Positions 1 through 7,613 of a stretch of DNA of 11,724 nt are shown here, in pieces (position 1 is the stretch's first letter; the number at the start of each line of letters is the position of its first letter). Source of the stretch: an uncultured Collinsella sp. (GTDB taxonomy: Bacteria > Actinomycetota > Coriobacteriia > Coriobacteriales > Coriobacteriaceae); NCBI GenBank assembly GCA_900544645.1, contig UQWG01000055.1, positions 1-11,724 of the forward strand, in the 5' to 3' direction. Made by a program: the position numbers and the translations under genes. Under the pieces are notes generated by a model. It had not been told where the DNA came from. It ran no database searches and worked only from the letters and a program-made list of their open reading frames with translations.

Positions 1-1022
1 AGGAGACTGGCCTGGTCGGTGCCGAGACGCTCGACAAGTCCCAGATTAGCGCCCGTACTATGATCAACCTTGACTCCGAGGAAGAGGGCGTTGCCACCGT
101 CAGCTGCGCCGGCGGCGTCGTCGTTACCTACACCTGCCCCATCGTGCGCGAGCACAAGACCGGTAGCACCCTCACACTCGACATCTCCGGCCTGCTGGGC
201 GGTCACTCCGGCAGCGATATCCACTTGGAGCGCGGCAATGGCAACCTCATCATGGCCCGCATCATCGACCGCCTGATGGTTGCCGGCGAGCCCGCCATCG
301 TCAGCTTCAACGGCGGCACCAAGGACAACGCCATCAACCGTGAGTGCAAGGCTGTTCTGGTCTATGCCGATCACGCTGCGGCCGAAGCCGCGGCGCAGGT
401 CGCCCGTGGCATCATCGCCGACGTCACCGCCGAGCTCGAGGTCTTCGACCCCGGCTTTACCTGCACCGTCGAGATTGCCGACGACGCCGAGGTCGAGGCC
501 ATGGACCAGAAGTCCGCGCTTGCTCTCATCCGCGCTCTGCGTCTTGCCCCTAACGGCGTGATTCGCCGCAACGTCGCCACCGACGGCTCCGTCGAGGTTT
601 CCTCCAACATCGGCGTGGTTGCCACCTCTGACGACCAGGTCAAGATCATGCTGTCCCCGCGCTCCTCGATCACCTCGCTGCAGAACGAGTTCAAGGACCG
701 CCTGCAGATGCTGGCCGATGTCCTGGGCTTCGATGCCAAGTTTGAGTTCGAGTATCCCGGTTGGAGCTATGCCGAGCATTCGCCGATCCGCGACGTCTTT
801 GTCGAGAGCTATCGCGAGCTCTTTGGCTCCGAGCTGCGTATCGAGTCCATCCACGCCGGCCTTGAGTGCGGCCTGTTTGCCGAGGCCCTGCACGGCCTGG
901 ACGCCATCGCCGTGGGTCCGACGCTCTCCGATGTCCACACCCCGGACGAGAGCATGGAGCTCGCTTCTGCCGAGCGCTTCTACGAGCTGCTCATCGACGT
1001 CCTCAAGCGCCTCGCTGCGTAA
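1..1022 (+). CDS. pepD: Aminoacyl-histidine dipeptidase (PepD, M20 family), C-terminal part
   Basis: PepD hydrolyses Xaa-His and other dipeptides in the cytoplasm with a two-metal centre. The reading frame is open from base 3 to the TAA at 1020-1022 and has no start inside the window, so the 5' part lies to the left. It begins in ETGLVGAETLDKSQISAR, the end of the DEETG-type metal/catalytic segment. It continues with NLDSEEEG and SCAGG, the lid-domain motif GGHSGSDIH (encoded near 200-226), then HAGLECGLF and GPTLSDVHTPDE close to the C-terminus. The last of these supplies the conserved metal-ligand His and matches the PepD subgroup rather than ArgE or CarG. Composition is typical of the chromosome core. 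A strong terminator follows 58 bases after the stop, so this is the last gene of its transcript. An in-frame ATG at 60-62 is internal, not the true start. Family assignment is firm; exact substrate is not visible. Confidence 0.9.
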   Translation, partial: ETGLVGAETLDKSQISARTMINLDSEEEGVATVSCAGGVVVTYTCPIVREHKTGSTLTLDISGLLGGHSGSDIHLERGNGNLIMARIIDRLMVAGEPAIVSFNGGTKDNAINRECKAVLVYADHAAAEAAAQVARGIIADVTAELEVFDPGFTCTVEIADDAEVEAMDQKSALALIRALRLAPNGVIRRNVATDGSVEVSSNIGVVATSDDQVKIMLSPRSSITSLQNEFKDRLQMLADVLGFDAKFEFEYPGWSYAEHSPIRDVFVESYRELFGSELRIESIHAGLECGLFAEALHGLDAIAVGPTLSDVHTPDESMELASAERFYELLIDVLKRLAA

Positions 1023-1079
1023 AGGTTGCGCTAGCAGCAGTCCGAGCCACGTGCTGGTGGATTGCAAATGACATTGCGT

Positions 1080-1125
1080 GAGGGGGCACCCGAGCTTTTG
1101 CGACGGGTGCCCCCTCTCTTCTTTT
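1080..1125 (+). terminator. Intrinsic terminator after pepD
   Basis: A 13-bp perfect stem pairs 1080-1092 with 1104-1116 (GAGGGGGCACCCG against CGGGTGCCCCCTC) around an 11-nt loop. The T-rich run TCTTCTTTT follows on the plus strand. The opposite strand has no T run after the stem, so it acts for pepD and not for the converging hipA. Confidence 0.88.
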
Positions 1126-1148
1126 GGGAAATGGGAGATTACGGACAC

Positions 1149-2453
1149 CTAGCCCATATCCGCCTTGATGAGGTCGAGGGTGCGCTGGCAGTTTTCGCAG
1201 ACGGGGCCGAGCATATGCTCGCGCAGGTCCGCCATGCCGGGCAGGTCGGCGTATTCGTCCATGACCTCTTCCATGCAAATGGGTACCTCGTAGGCGAGGT
1301 CCATCATGGTCGCAAAGCAAAACTTCTCGGATAGCCCGGCATCGGTGAGTGCCGCCTCCAGCGCGGGGTCGCCCATACCGTGGTATCGGCGGATAGCGCC
1401 TGGACCGATGCGCCCCACACGATTTTCGCCGCCAACGCTCATGGCAAGGCGCGCTCGGCGGCGCATGCGCTCATACGCCAAACCCGACGCGACATCGTAC
1501 ATACGAGCCATCATGGCCGTGCCGCCGTTTCCGAGTAGCAGGGAATAGTTTTTCGCATGCGCATCCGGTGCACCGATAACGGCGTTGAAGAACAGTATCT
1601 GCGTAAACAGATACAGGTTAAGTTGATGATGGCTCGTATTGACGAGGAGTTCCTGAATATTGCGTGCGGTCGGGCCGCCGTCTGCCGTGTACTTTTGAGC
1701 GGGCATCACTCCAAGGGCCTGACAGAGGTCTTCTTGGTGTAGACGCATGATTGTTCCGTCTTTGGCTTTCACACGGTCATAGCGCTCAACAATGAGGGCG
1801 GGTTCGTCCTCAAATAAGCGATACTCAACGTTCGCCGTTGCGATACCCGCGCGCTGGGCGCTTTTCATGCAGACAAACTCATTAAGAGCTTCAAGTTTAA
1901 ATCCGATAACGCCATTTTTGAAAATATGCGTCGTGGGCGAGGAGCCCACACATTCGCACCAGCGACCGTCTATGAGCGCGAGAGCGAACTTGCCCTGATT
2001 GCCTCCGAGTGACCAACTTTCATCTAGGCCCATCCAGGATGCATTGTGGTCATCTCTGATCGACTTGAGACGGAGAGCAATATCGTGGTCGTCTATAGGG
2101 CGGTATTCGCCAGTGCGATGCAAGACGGCGTCGATATCTTCTTCGGCGCAAAACTGCACTCCGCCCGGACAGTCGAGTCCGATATGGCTGAGCAGCGCAA
2201 CGGGATTATTGGGCCTGGCGTCGAATTCGACGGCAATCGCTTTTCGTTGGTCCTCGCTGTCGGGCAGAAGGCCAAACAAGTACGGATTCATGACCTGTTG
2301 GCCGTATGTGCGATTTGATACGGGAATGTTGGTCGATAGGGCTGGCCCGTCATAATCTTGATCGTAGGCAAAACTGACTAGACCGCTCTCATCTTGCATG
2401 AGCGTTCCTGCGGGTACGCCGCAAATAATAGTCCGAAGCGTTTTTCTGGCCAT
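1149..2453 (-). CDS. hipA: HipA-type Ser/Thr kinase toxin
   Basis: HipA toxins are protein kinases; E. coli HipA phosphorylates glutamyl-tRNA synthetase, stops translation and causes persistence. The 434 residues match the family's usual length and carry its landmarks. SLGGNQGK (148-155) corresponds to the ATP-gating serine loop around S150 of E. coli HipA, and THIFK (K179) to the ATP-binding lysine. VERYDR is at 222-227 and LHQEDLCQALG at 239-248. The catalytic loop is GAPDAHAKN (D297, N302) and the metal-binding aspartate is in MYDVAS (D320). All active-site residues are present, so the kinase is probably functional. ATG is at 2453-2451 with AAGGGAG seven bases upstream, lying inside the last codons of hipB; the hipB stop is three bases before the hipA start, so the pair is translationally coupled. 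Base composition is visibly less GC-rich than flanking genes, suggesting transfer. The target is unknown. Confidence 0.93.
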   Translation of the reverse strand: MARKTLRTIICGVPAGTLMQDESGLVSFAYDQDYDGPALSTNIPVSNRTYGQQVMNPYLFGLLPDSEDQRKAIAVEFDARPNNPVALLSHIGLDCPGGVQFCAEEDIDAVLHRTGEYRPIDDHDIALRLKSIRDDHNASWMGLDESWSLGGNQGKFALALIDGRWCECVGSSPTTHIFKNGVIGFKLEALNEFVCMKSAQRAGIATANVEYRLFEDEPALIVERYDRVKAKDGTIMRLHQEDLCQALGVMPAQKYTADGGPTARNIQELLVNTSHHQLNLYLFTQILFFNAVIGAPDAHAKNYSLLLGNGGTAMMARMYDVASGLAYERMRRRARLAMSVGGENRVGRIGPGAIRRYHGMGDPALEAALTDAGLSEKFCFATMMDLAYEVPICMEEVMDEYADLPGMADLREHMLGPVCENCQRTLDLIKADMG

Positions 2454-2456
2454 TGG

Positions 2457-2927
2457 CTATCTCCCTTCGGGCTTGGTTTGGGCAGATGCGTTTGCGGCAA
2501 TTGAGACTCCGAGATTGGATATGGCGAAATCGGCGAAGGCCTTGTCATAGAGCTCGGACGTAAAGGGGGCGTCTGCAAGAACCGGAATGGCGGCGCAGCG
2601 ACGGTGGCTATGAGGGGGACGTTGAGCGTGATGGCACCTGGGGGTGCTACAAGGTTGCAAATCGGCATGCGGGGCGTCGGCTGGCTGCTCATGTTTCGTG
2701 TCGGCGATATTCCCTTGAGCAACGAGAGCCAGTCCGAGAGCACCGAAAACCGCCAGCAACTTGTCGAGCCGAATGCCCGTGGCATCTCCCAGCTCGAGCG
2801 ATGCGAGCAGGCGCTCCGAAACACCGGCTTTTTTAGCGAGGGTCGCACGGGTGATCCCCTGTGACTCGCGTGCCTGGCGCACGTAGATGCCAGCTTGGCG
2901 CGGCGTGGTGATGGGAAAGGTATCCAC
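2457..2927 (-). CDS. hipB: HipB-type antitoxin / repressor, with long C-terminal tail
   Basis: HipB partners bind and neutralise HipA and repress their own operon through an XRE-type helix-turn-helix. Residues 12-65 fit this fold: IYVRQARESQGITRATLAKK, then GVSERLLASLELGDATGIRL and DKLLAVFGALGLAL. The start is GTG (2927-2925), with AGGAGA six bases upstream at 2938-2933. The protein is 156 residues, whereas many HipB proteins are about 70-110. The extra part, about 70-125, is rich in Pro, His, Ala and Cys and looks unordered. It ends in a more regular segment (SELYDKAFADFAISNLGVSI) resembling the C-terminal pieces of other HipB proteins. The frame is uninterrupted. The gene is directly upstream of hipA and downstream of a triple palindromic operator. 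The HTH assignment is firm; the role of the tail is unknown. Confidence 0.85.
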   Translation of the reverse strand: MDTFPITTPRQAGIYVRQARESQGITRATLAKKAGVSERLLASLELGDATGIRLDKLLAVFGALGLALVAQGNIADTKHEQPADAPHADLQPCSTPRCHHAQRPPHSHRRCAAIPVLADAPFTSELYDKAFADFAISNLGVSIAANASAQTKPEGR

Positions 2928-2942
2928 GGCAATCTCCTAACG

Positions 2943-3010
2943 TGCAGACTTTTGCATATCAGTATGACATGCAAAAGTCTGCACGAAAAGGCCTTATGCA
3001 AAACTCTGCA
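2943..3010 (-). promoter_or_regulatory. Triple TGCA-N6-TGCA operator array of hipBA
   Basis: Three 14-bp boxes of the form TGCA-N6-TGCA start at 2943, 2970 and 2997, exactly 27 bp apart. On the plus strand they read TGCAGACTTTTGCA, TGCAAAAGTCTGCA and TGCAAAACTCTGCA. The first two also form the arms of a perfect 17-bp inverted repeat (2941-2957 with 2969-2985). The third is a direct copy of the middle one with few changes. The array lies just upstream of the hipB ribosome binding site. HipB proteins are known to bind several palindromes in their promoter, so these are probably HipB sites. A weak promoter candidate on the minus strand (TTTTCG at 2989-2984 and CATACT at 2966-2961, 17-bp spacer) would put the middle box exactly between -35 and -10. 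Confidence 0.78.
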
Positions 3011-3051
3011 TGAGACTTCCACGTTGACGTTGAGCCTATGAGAGGCGTTTT

Positions 3052-3636
3052 TTATATCGCGAGGATCCCCAGATGCTCAAGCAAGATCTTAAGTCCGATG
3101 AGGATGAGCACGACGCCGCCCACGATGGTGGCAGGCTTTTCGTAGCGCGCGCCAAAGGTATGGCCGATCGCCACGCCGGCGATGGAGAGGATAAAGGTTG
3201 TGATGCCAATAAGCGATACAGCGGGCACGATGTCAACCGAGAGCGCCGCAAACGAGATGCCTACGGCCAGGGCGTCAATCGAGGTGGCAATGGCGAGAAC
3301 CAGGTATTCTATCAGGTCAATCTTCTCGGCATCCTTGCCGTCGCCTTCGTCCTCATCCTCGTCCTCGGTAAAGGCCTCCCACAGCATCTTGCCGCCGATG
3401 AAGGCCAAAAGGATAAAGGCGATCCAATGGTCGATGGGCCCGATGATGCCCATGAATTGACTGCCGAGCGCCCATCCGATCACGGGCATGCCGGCCTGAA
3501 AGCCGCCAAAGAACAGGCCGAGCACCACGGCGACTTTAAGGTTGATCTTTTTCAAGCCGAGACCCTTGCAGATGGAAACGGCAAAGGCGTCCATCGAAAG
3601 GCCAACGGCGAGCAACACGAGCTCTGCGAGTCCCAT
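3052..3636 (-). CDS. mntP: Manganese efflux pump MntP
   Basis: MntP (YebN family, DUF204) exports Mn(II) across the cytoplasmic membrane and protects against manganese excess. The 194 residues are the normal size and contain about six hydrophobic segments arranged as two repeated halves. Each half has the family signature with a membrane aspartate: GLSMDAFAVSICKG (D16) and IATSIDALAVGI (D121). Between the halves is a strongly acidic loop at 91-104 (EDEDEDEGDGKDAE), which may contact metal on the cytoplasmic side. The ATG at 3636-3634 gives the N-terminus typical of the family (MGLAELVLLAVGLS), and GGGAG lies about eight bases upstream. The gene is divergent from disA. Many mntP genes are under the yybP-ykoY manganese riboswitch or a metal repressor; the leader here is only partly reminiscent of that riboswitch. 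It stands alone, 125 bases upstream of hipB in the same direction. Confidence 0.93.
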   Translation of the reverse strand: MGLAELVLLAVGLSMDAFAVSICKGLGLKKINLKVAVVLGLFFGGFQAGMPVIGWALGSQFMGIIGPIDHWIAFILLAFIGGKMLWEAFTEDEDEDEGDGKDAEKIDLIEYLVLAIATSIDALAVGISFAALSVDIVPAVSLIGITTFILSIAGVAIGHTFGARYEKPATIVGGVVLILIGLKILLEHLGILAI

Positions 3637-3698
3637 AGTCTGGCTCCCTCTCTGCGGGCGAGCCCGATTACGCGACTACTCCCTCATTTATATGAGAC

Positions 3699-3781
3699 CC
3701 GATGCTACCACATGAGCAGTCAAAGGAGCCCCGTCCCAAATGAGCTACCTAAGCGGTGTTCGCTCATTCTGTAAGCATCGG
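3699..3781. repeat. Nested inverted repeats in the mntP-disA divergent region
   Basis: An outer 8-bp inverted repeat (CCGATGCT 3699-3706, AGCATCGG 3774-3781) encloses a 7-bp hairpin stem (AATGAGC 3739-3745, GCTCATT 3762-3768). That hairpin's loop contains a further ACC/GGT pairing. A second ATGAGC (3712-3717) could pair with the same GCTCAT, giving two exclusive folds. Next to it, towards mntP, are two small perfect hairpins: CTCAT/ATGAG at 3683-3696, with TATAAA on the minus strand as a possible -10, and CGGGC/GCCCG at 3655-3666. The 221-bp gap between the two divergent start codons holds no gene. Whether this is an RNA leader or a binding site cannot be decided by eye. Confidence 0.5.
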
Positions 3782-3857
3782 ATTTCGTGGCTGCTGCGGG
3801 GACAAACCGTGAGAAACTATTTAGCGTTTATGGAGCGTATACGATGGGAGCGATGCC

Positions 3858-4925
3858 TTGGATAAGAACGAGCTGCAAAAGCGTATGGAACAGGCCATCC
3901 GCCTGACGGCACCTGGTCAGCCGATCCGCACCGCCCTCGACATGATCATCGCCGGTCACCTGGGCGCCCTTATCTGCGTCGGCGACACCGAAAACGTGCT
4001 CGCTGCCGGTAACGACGGCTTCCCGCTCAACATTTCGTTCACCTCGAACCGTCTGTTCGAGCTCTCCAAGATGGACGGTGCCATCGTCATCGACGGTGAC
4101 CTCACCCAGATCCTGCGCGCCAACTTCCACCTCAATCCCGATCCCTCGCTTGCCACGAGCGAGACAGGTATGCGTCACCGCACCGCCGCTCGCATGTCGG
4201 TGCTCACGGATGCCATCGTGATCTCGGTCTCGGCCCGTCGTGCCGTTGTCAACGTGTATGTTCACGGCAAGAGCTACGAGATCCAGCCCGTTACCACCAT
4301 CATGAGCTCGGTCAACCAGCTCGTCGCCACGCTCCAGACTACCCGTCAGTCGCTCGATCGCTCCCTGCTGCGCCTGACGGCCCTCGAGCTCGACGACTAC
4401 GTTACGCTCGCCGACATTACCGGTATTTTCTCGAGCTTCGAGATCATGCAGCAGGCAAAGACCGAGCTTAAGGATTGCATTGTCAAGCTGGGCAACCAGG
4501 GCAAGCTCGTGCAGATGCAGCTCGAGCAGCTCGCCGGCTCCAGTATGGATACCGAGTATGACCTGATGATCCGCGACTACGCGAGTGACTCCTCCGAAGC
4601 AAACGCCGAGAAAATTCGCGCTGAGCTTGCCCGTATGACGCCCAAGGACTTGTCCGATCCGCAGCATGTGGCGGCGGTTCTGGGCTACGACGACCTGGAC
4701 GAGGACTCCGTCATGACGCCGCTGGGCCTGCGCACGCTTTCGCGCGTGTCCGTCGTGCGCGACGGCGTGGCCGAGAAGATCGTCGACGAGTATGGCTCGT
4801 TGCAGGAGCTCATGGACGACATCAGCGAGGATCCGGAGCGCCTGGGCGACTTTGGCGTTAACAACCCTGCCATTCTTGCGGACTCCCTGTACCGCATGAA
4901 GGGCACCAAACAGGGGAACGCATAA
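3858..4925 (+). CDS. disA: Diadenylate cyclase / DNA integrity scanning protein DisA
   Basis: DisA condenses two ATP to cyclic di-AMP and, as an octamer, scans DNA for branched structures, lowering its activity when it meets them. The 355 residues match the usual length. The N-terminal DAC domain (about 1-140) has both catalytic motifs, DGA at 73-75 and RHR at 106-108. A helical linker spans about 145-285. The C-terminal RuvA-like helix-hairpin-helix DNA-binding region (about 290-345) includes PLGLRTLSRVSVVRDGVAEK and IVDEYGSLQELM. The start is taken as TTG at 3858, seven bases after GGGAG. The nearby ATG codons at 3830, 3844 and 3853 are out of frame, and MDKNELQKRM is a natural N-terminus. 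The stop TAA overlaps the ispD ATG by one base, so translation is coupled. radA, the usual upstream partner in Bacillus and Mycobacterium, is not here; mntP is divergent instead. First gene of the plus-strand run. Confidence 0.95.
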   Translation: MDKNELQKRMEQAIRLTAPGQPIRTALDMIIAGHLGALICVGDTENVLAAGNDGFPLNISFTSNRLFELSKMDGAIVIDGDLTQILRANFHLNPDPSLATSETGMRHRTAARMSVLTDAIVISVSARRAVVNVYVHGKSYEIQPVTTIMSSVNQLVATLQTTRQSLDRSLLRLTALELDDYVTLADITGIFSSFEIMQQAKTELKDCIVKLGNQGKLVQMQLEQLAGSSMDTEYDLMIRDYASDSSEANAEKIRAELARMTPKDLSDPQHVAAVLGYDDLDEDSVMTPLGLRTLSRVSVVRDGVAEKIVDEYGSLQELMDDISEDPERLGDFGVNNPAILADSLYRMKGTKQGNA

Positions 4926-5653
4926 TGGCGCCCGTATGCGCCGTGGTTGTTGCCGGTGGCAGCGGCCAGCGCTTTGGTAACCCCGGTGGCAAGCAGCTCG
5001 TCAATGTAGCGGGTCGTCCGCTTATGAGCTGGTCCATCCGCGCATTTGACCGTAGCGATAAGGTCGGCCACATCGTTGTGGTTTGCCCTGCCGAGCGTCG
5101 TGCCGAGATGCGCCGCCTGGCCATCGACCCGTTTGACTATGACACGCCCATCAGCTTTGCCGATGCCGGCGATACCCGTCAGGATTCCACCCGAGCCGGC
5201 GTGCACGCGGTGCCGGCGGGCTTTGAATACGTTGCCATTCACGACGGCGCTCGTCCGCTCATTACTACCGAGGCCATCGATCACGCTATCGACGTGCTCG
5301 TGAGCGACCGCGCCCTCGACGGTGTCGTGTGCGGCCAGCCCGCCATCGACACGCTCAAGATCGTCGATGGCGATAACATCGTTGAGACGCCGCCGCGCGA
5401 ACTCTATTGGGCCGCGCAGACGCCGCAGATCTTTAGTGTCGACGCCATGAAACGCGCCCATGCCGCGGCGATTGCCGAGGGCTTTATCGGCACGGACGAT
5501 TCGTCACTGGTCGAGCGCATGGGTGGGCGCGTCCGCTGCGTTCAGAGCCCGCGCGACAACCTTAAGGTGACGGTGCCCGAGGACCTGCGTCCCGTAACCG
5601 CGATTCTGCTCGGTCGCATGGCCGAGGGAGAGGACCTTCCCCATGTTCAGTAA
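4925..5653 (+). CDS. ispD: 2-C-methyl-D-erythritol 4-phosphate cytidylyltransferase (IspD)
   Basis: IspD joins MEP to CTP to give CDP-methylerythritol, the third step of the non-mevalonate isoprenoid pathway, in the cytoplasm. The 242 residues show the nucleotidyltransferase loop AAGG-type VVVAGGSGQRFG, with R16 and K23 (GGKQ) matching the catalytic Arg and Lys of E. coli IspD (R20, K27). HDGARPL is at 106-112, ELYWAAQTPQIF in the middle, and GTDDSSLVE plus NLKVTVPEDL near the C-terminus. ATG at 4925 overlaps the disA stop (TAATG), with AGGGG upstream inside disA. Its own stop overlaps ispF by 11 bases. Tandem or fused ispD-ispF is common; here they are separate overlapping genes, which should keep the two enzymes at matched levels. 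Confidence 0.95.
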   Translation: MAPVCAVVVAGGSGQRFGNPGGKQLVNVAGRPLMSWSIRAFDRSDKVGHIVVVCPAERRAEMRRLAIDPFDYDTPISFADAGDTRQDSTRAGVHAVPAGFEYVAIHDGARPLITTEAIDHAIDVLVSDRALDGVVCGQPAIDTLKIVDGDNIVETPPRELYWAAQTPQIFSVDAMKRAHAAAIAEGFIGTDDSSLVERMGGRVRCVQSPRDNLKVTVPEDLRPVTAILLGRMAEGEDLPHVQ

Positions 5654-6137
5654 CCTGCGCATTGGCCATGGCTACGACGTCCACCGTCTGGTGGAGGGGC
5701 GTCGATGTATCATCGGCGGGGTCGACATTCCCTACGAGCGCGGCCTGCTGGGCCACTCGGATGCCGATGTGCTCGCGCACGCCTTGGCCGACGCCATTTT
5801 GGGCGCCTGCCGCGGGGGAGACATCGGCAAACTGTTCCCCGACACCGATCCTGCCTATGAAGGTGCCGATTCGATGGTGCTGCTTGCCCGTGTGATGGAC
5901 TATGCGCGCGAGCTGGGCTTTGAGTTTGTCGATGCCGACTGCACCATTGCCTGCCAGCAGCCCAAAATCACCCCGCACCGCGATGCCATGCGCGCCAACC
6001 TTGCCCATGCTCTGGGCGTTGACATCGAAAACGTGGGCGTCGCCGCTACTACGACCGAAAAGCTCGGTTGGGAAGGCCAGGGCGAGGGGATCGGCGCCTG
6101 GGCCGTCTGCCTGCTACAGAAAACCGTTAAGGAGTAA
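5643..6137 (+). CDS. ispF: 2-C-methyl-D-erythritol 2,4-cyclodiphosphate synthase (IspF)
   Basis: IspF cyclises CDP-methylerythritol 2-phosphate to MEcPP and CMP, the fifth MEP step, as a homotrimer with a metal in each active site. At 164 residues it is standard length. The metal ligands are visible as D12 and H14 in GHGYDVHRL and H46 in DADVLAHALAD, matching D8, H10 and H42 of E. coli. GDIGKLFPDTD (59-69) and the C-terminal TTTEKLGWEGQGEG loop are conserved. ATG at 5643 lies inside ispD, with GGGAGAGGA upstream. The IspE kinase that acts between IspD and IspF is not in this window. The gene ends three bases before cysS, so it is part of the same transcript. Confidence 0.95.
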   Translation: MFSNLRIGHGYDVHRLVEGRRCIIGGVDIPYERGLLGHSDADVLAHALADAILGACRGGDIGKLFPDTDPAYEGADSMVLLARVMDYARELGFEFVDADCTIACQQPKITPHRDAMRANLAHALGVDIENVGVAATTTEKLGWEGQGEGIGAWAVCLLQKTVKE

Positions 6138-6140
6138 CGA

Positions 6141-7607
6141 ATGCGTATCTACAACAGCGCTACCCATAAAAAGGAAGAGTTCCAGCCCATCGAGTCCGGC
6201 AAGGTTCGCATGTACGTGTGCGGCCCCACGGTCTACGACAACATCCACATCGGCAACGCCCGTACGTTCATCAGCTTTGACGTAATCCGCCGTTGGCTCA
6301 TCGCGAGCGGCTACGAGGTCACGTTCGCCCAGAACCTCACCGATGTCGACGACAAGATCATCAAGCGCGCCAACGAGCAGGGTCGTACAGCCGCCGAGGT
6401 CGCGACGGAGTTCTCCGACAAGTTCATCGGCGTCATGCGCGCCACCAACGTGCTCGATCCCGATGTGCGCCCCCGCGCCACCAAGGAGATCGGCCCCATG
6501 ATCGCCATGATCAAGACGCTTATCGAGCAGGGCCACGCTTACGCAGCCGATAACGGCGACGTGTACTTTGCCGTGCGCAGCGATCCCAACTATGGTCAGG
6601 TCTCGGGCCGCAACATCGACGACCTTATGGTGGGCGCGCGCATCGAGGAGAACGAGGACAAGAACGACCCGCTCGACTTTGCCCTGTGGAAGGCCGCCAA
6701 GCCCGGCGAGCCCAGCTGGCCGAGCCCCTGGGGCGAGGGCCGCCCCGGCTGGCACACCGAGTGCGCCGCCATGGTGCACCGCTACCTGGGCACCCCGATT
6801 GACATCCACGGCGGCGGCTCCGACCTTGCCTTCCCGCATCACGAAAACGAGTGCGCCCAGGCCACCTGCGCCTGGCACCAGGGCTTCTCCAACACCTGGA
6901 TGCACACGGGCATGCTGCTGGTTGACGGCGAGAAGATGTCCAAGTCGCTCGGTAACTTCTTTACGCTGGCCGAGGTGCTCGAGCAGCACTCTGCCGCGGC
7001 TCTGCGCTTGCTGATGCTGCAGACGAGCTATCGCTCGCCGCTCGACTTCTCTTGGGAGCGCCTGGAGGGTGCCGAGAACTCGCTCACGCGTATCGCCGGC
7101 ACGGTCGAGAACCTGCGCTGGGCTGCAAGCCACGCGACGGCCGACGCCGATGAGGCTGCCGCCGAGGCGTTTGTCGCCAAGGCCGCCGAGACTCGTACTG
7201 CCTTTAAGGAGTGCATGGACGACGACTTTAACACCGCCGGTGCCATGGGTGCCGTCTTTGGCTTTGTGACCGAGTGCAACCAGTACCTGGAGCAGGCGGG
7301 CGACGCTGCCGACAAGGCCGCCGCGCTTGCCGCCGCCGACACGCTGGCCGAGTTGCTCGATACGTTTGGCGTTGAGCTTCCCGAGCCCAAGGTCGAGCTG
7401 CCGCTGGGCCTGCTGGGCGTTGCCGCCGGTTTGGTTGCCTACACGGGTGACGACGTGGACGAGGCCGCTGCCAAGATTCTCGAGGCCCGCGCCGAGGCCC
7501 GCGCCGCCAAGAACTGGGATCTGGCCGATGCCATCCGCGACCAGCTCAAGGACCTAGGCCTGACGATCGAGGATACTGCCGCGGGCACTCGTATTAAGAC
7601 TCTCTAG
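6141..7607 (+). CDS. cysS: Cysteinyl-tRNA synthetase (CysS)
   Basis: CysS is a class I aminoacyl-tRNA synthetase that charges tRNA-Cys. The 488 residues are of normal length. The first zinc ligand is C27 in YVCGPTVYD. The HIGH-type motif is HIGN at 36-39. Further zinc-site residues are C208 (WHTEC) and the following HHENECAQ. The KMSKS loop is KMSKS at 265-269. After the DALR domain (LRLLMLQTSYRSPLDFSWER), the C-terminal tRNA-binding region ends with WDLADAIRDQLKDLGLTIED and GTRIKTL, the usual end of bacterial CysS. ATG at 6141 has AAGGAG eight bases upstream, three bases after the ispF stop. Placement after ispD-ispF and before rlmB-yacP follows the Bacillus-type block. No T-box is seen upstream, as expected for an internal operon gene. 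Confidence 0.96.
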   Translation: MRIYNSATHKKEEFQPIESGKVRMYVCGPTVYDNIHIGNARTFISFDVIRRWLIASGYEVTFAQNLTDVDDKIIKRANEQGRTAAEVATEFSDKFIGVMRATNVLDPDVRPRATKEIGPMIAMIKTLIEQGHAYAADNGDVYFAVRSDPNYGQVSGRNIDDLMVGARIEENEDKNDPLDFALWKAAKPGEPSWPSPWGEGRPGWHTECAAMVHRYLGTPIDIHGGGSDLAFPHHENECAQATCAWHQGFSNTWMHTGMLLVDGEKMSKSLGNFFTLAEVLEQHSAAALRLLMLQTSYRSPLDFSWERLEGAENSLTRIAGTVENLRWAASHATADADEAAAEAFVAKAAETRTAFKECMDDDFNTAGAMGAVFGFVTECNQYLEQAGDAADKAAALAAADTLAELLDTFGVELPEPKVELPLGLLGVAAGLVAYTGDDVDEAAAKILEARAEARAAKNWDLADAIRDQLKDLGLTIEDTAAGTRIKTL

Positions 7608-7613
7608 TATTTG

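Noticed and set aside
60..62. ATG at 60 as the start of pepD
   Set aside because: The frame is open and homologous to PepD upstream to the window edge, so this is an internal Met.
3034..3052. Hairpin GCCT/AGGC followed by T6 on the plus strand near 3034-3052
   Set aside because: The stem is only four base pairs and no plus-strand gene precedes it. On the minus strand, where mntP ends, the T run is on the wrong side.
3637..3699. yybP-ykoY manganese riboswitch before mntP
   Set aside because: Only the GGGAGTAG-like core is visible. The roughly 45 nt to the start codon leave no room for the rest of the aptamer. Kept as a question in the findings, not as a feature.
3828..4667. Long minus-strand frame opposite disA, and similar ones opposite ispD, cysS and rlmB
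   Set aside because: Long antisense frames are expected opposite GC-rich coding sequence. They lack domains and their strand is contradicted by clear genes.
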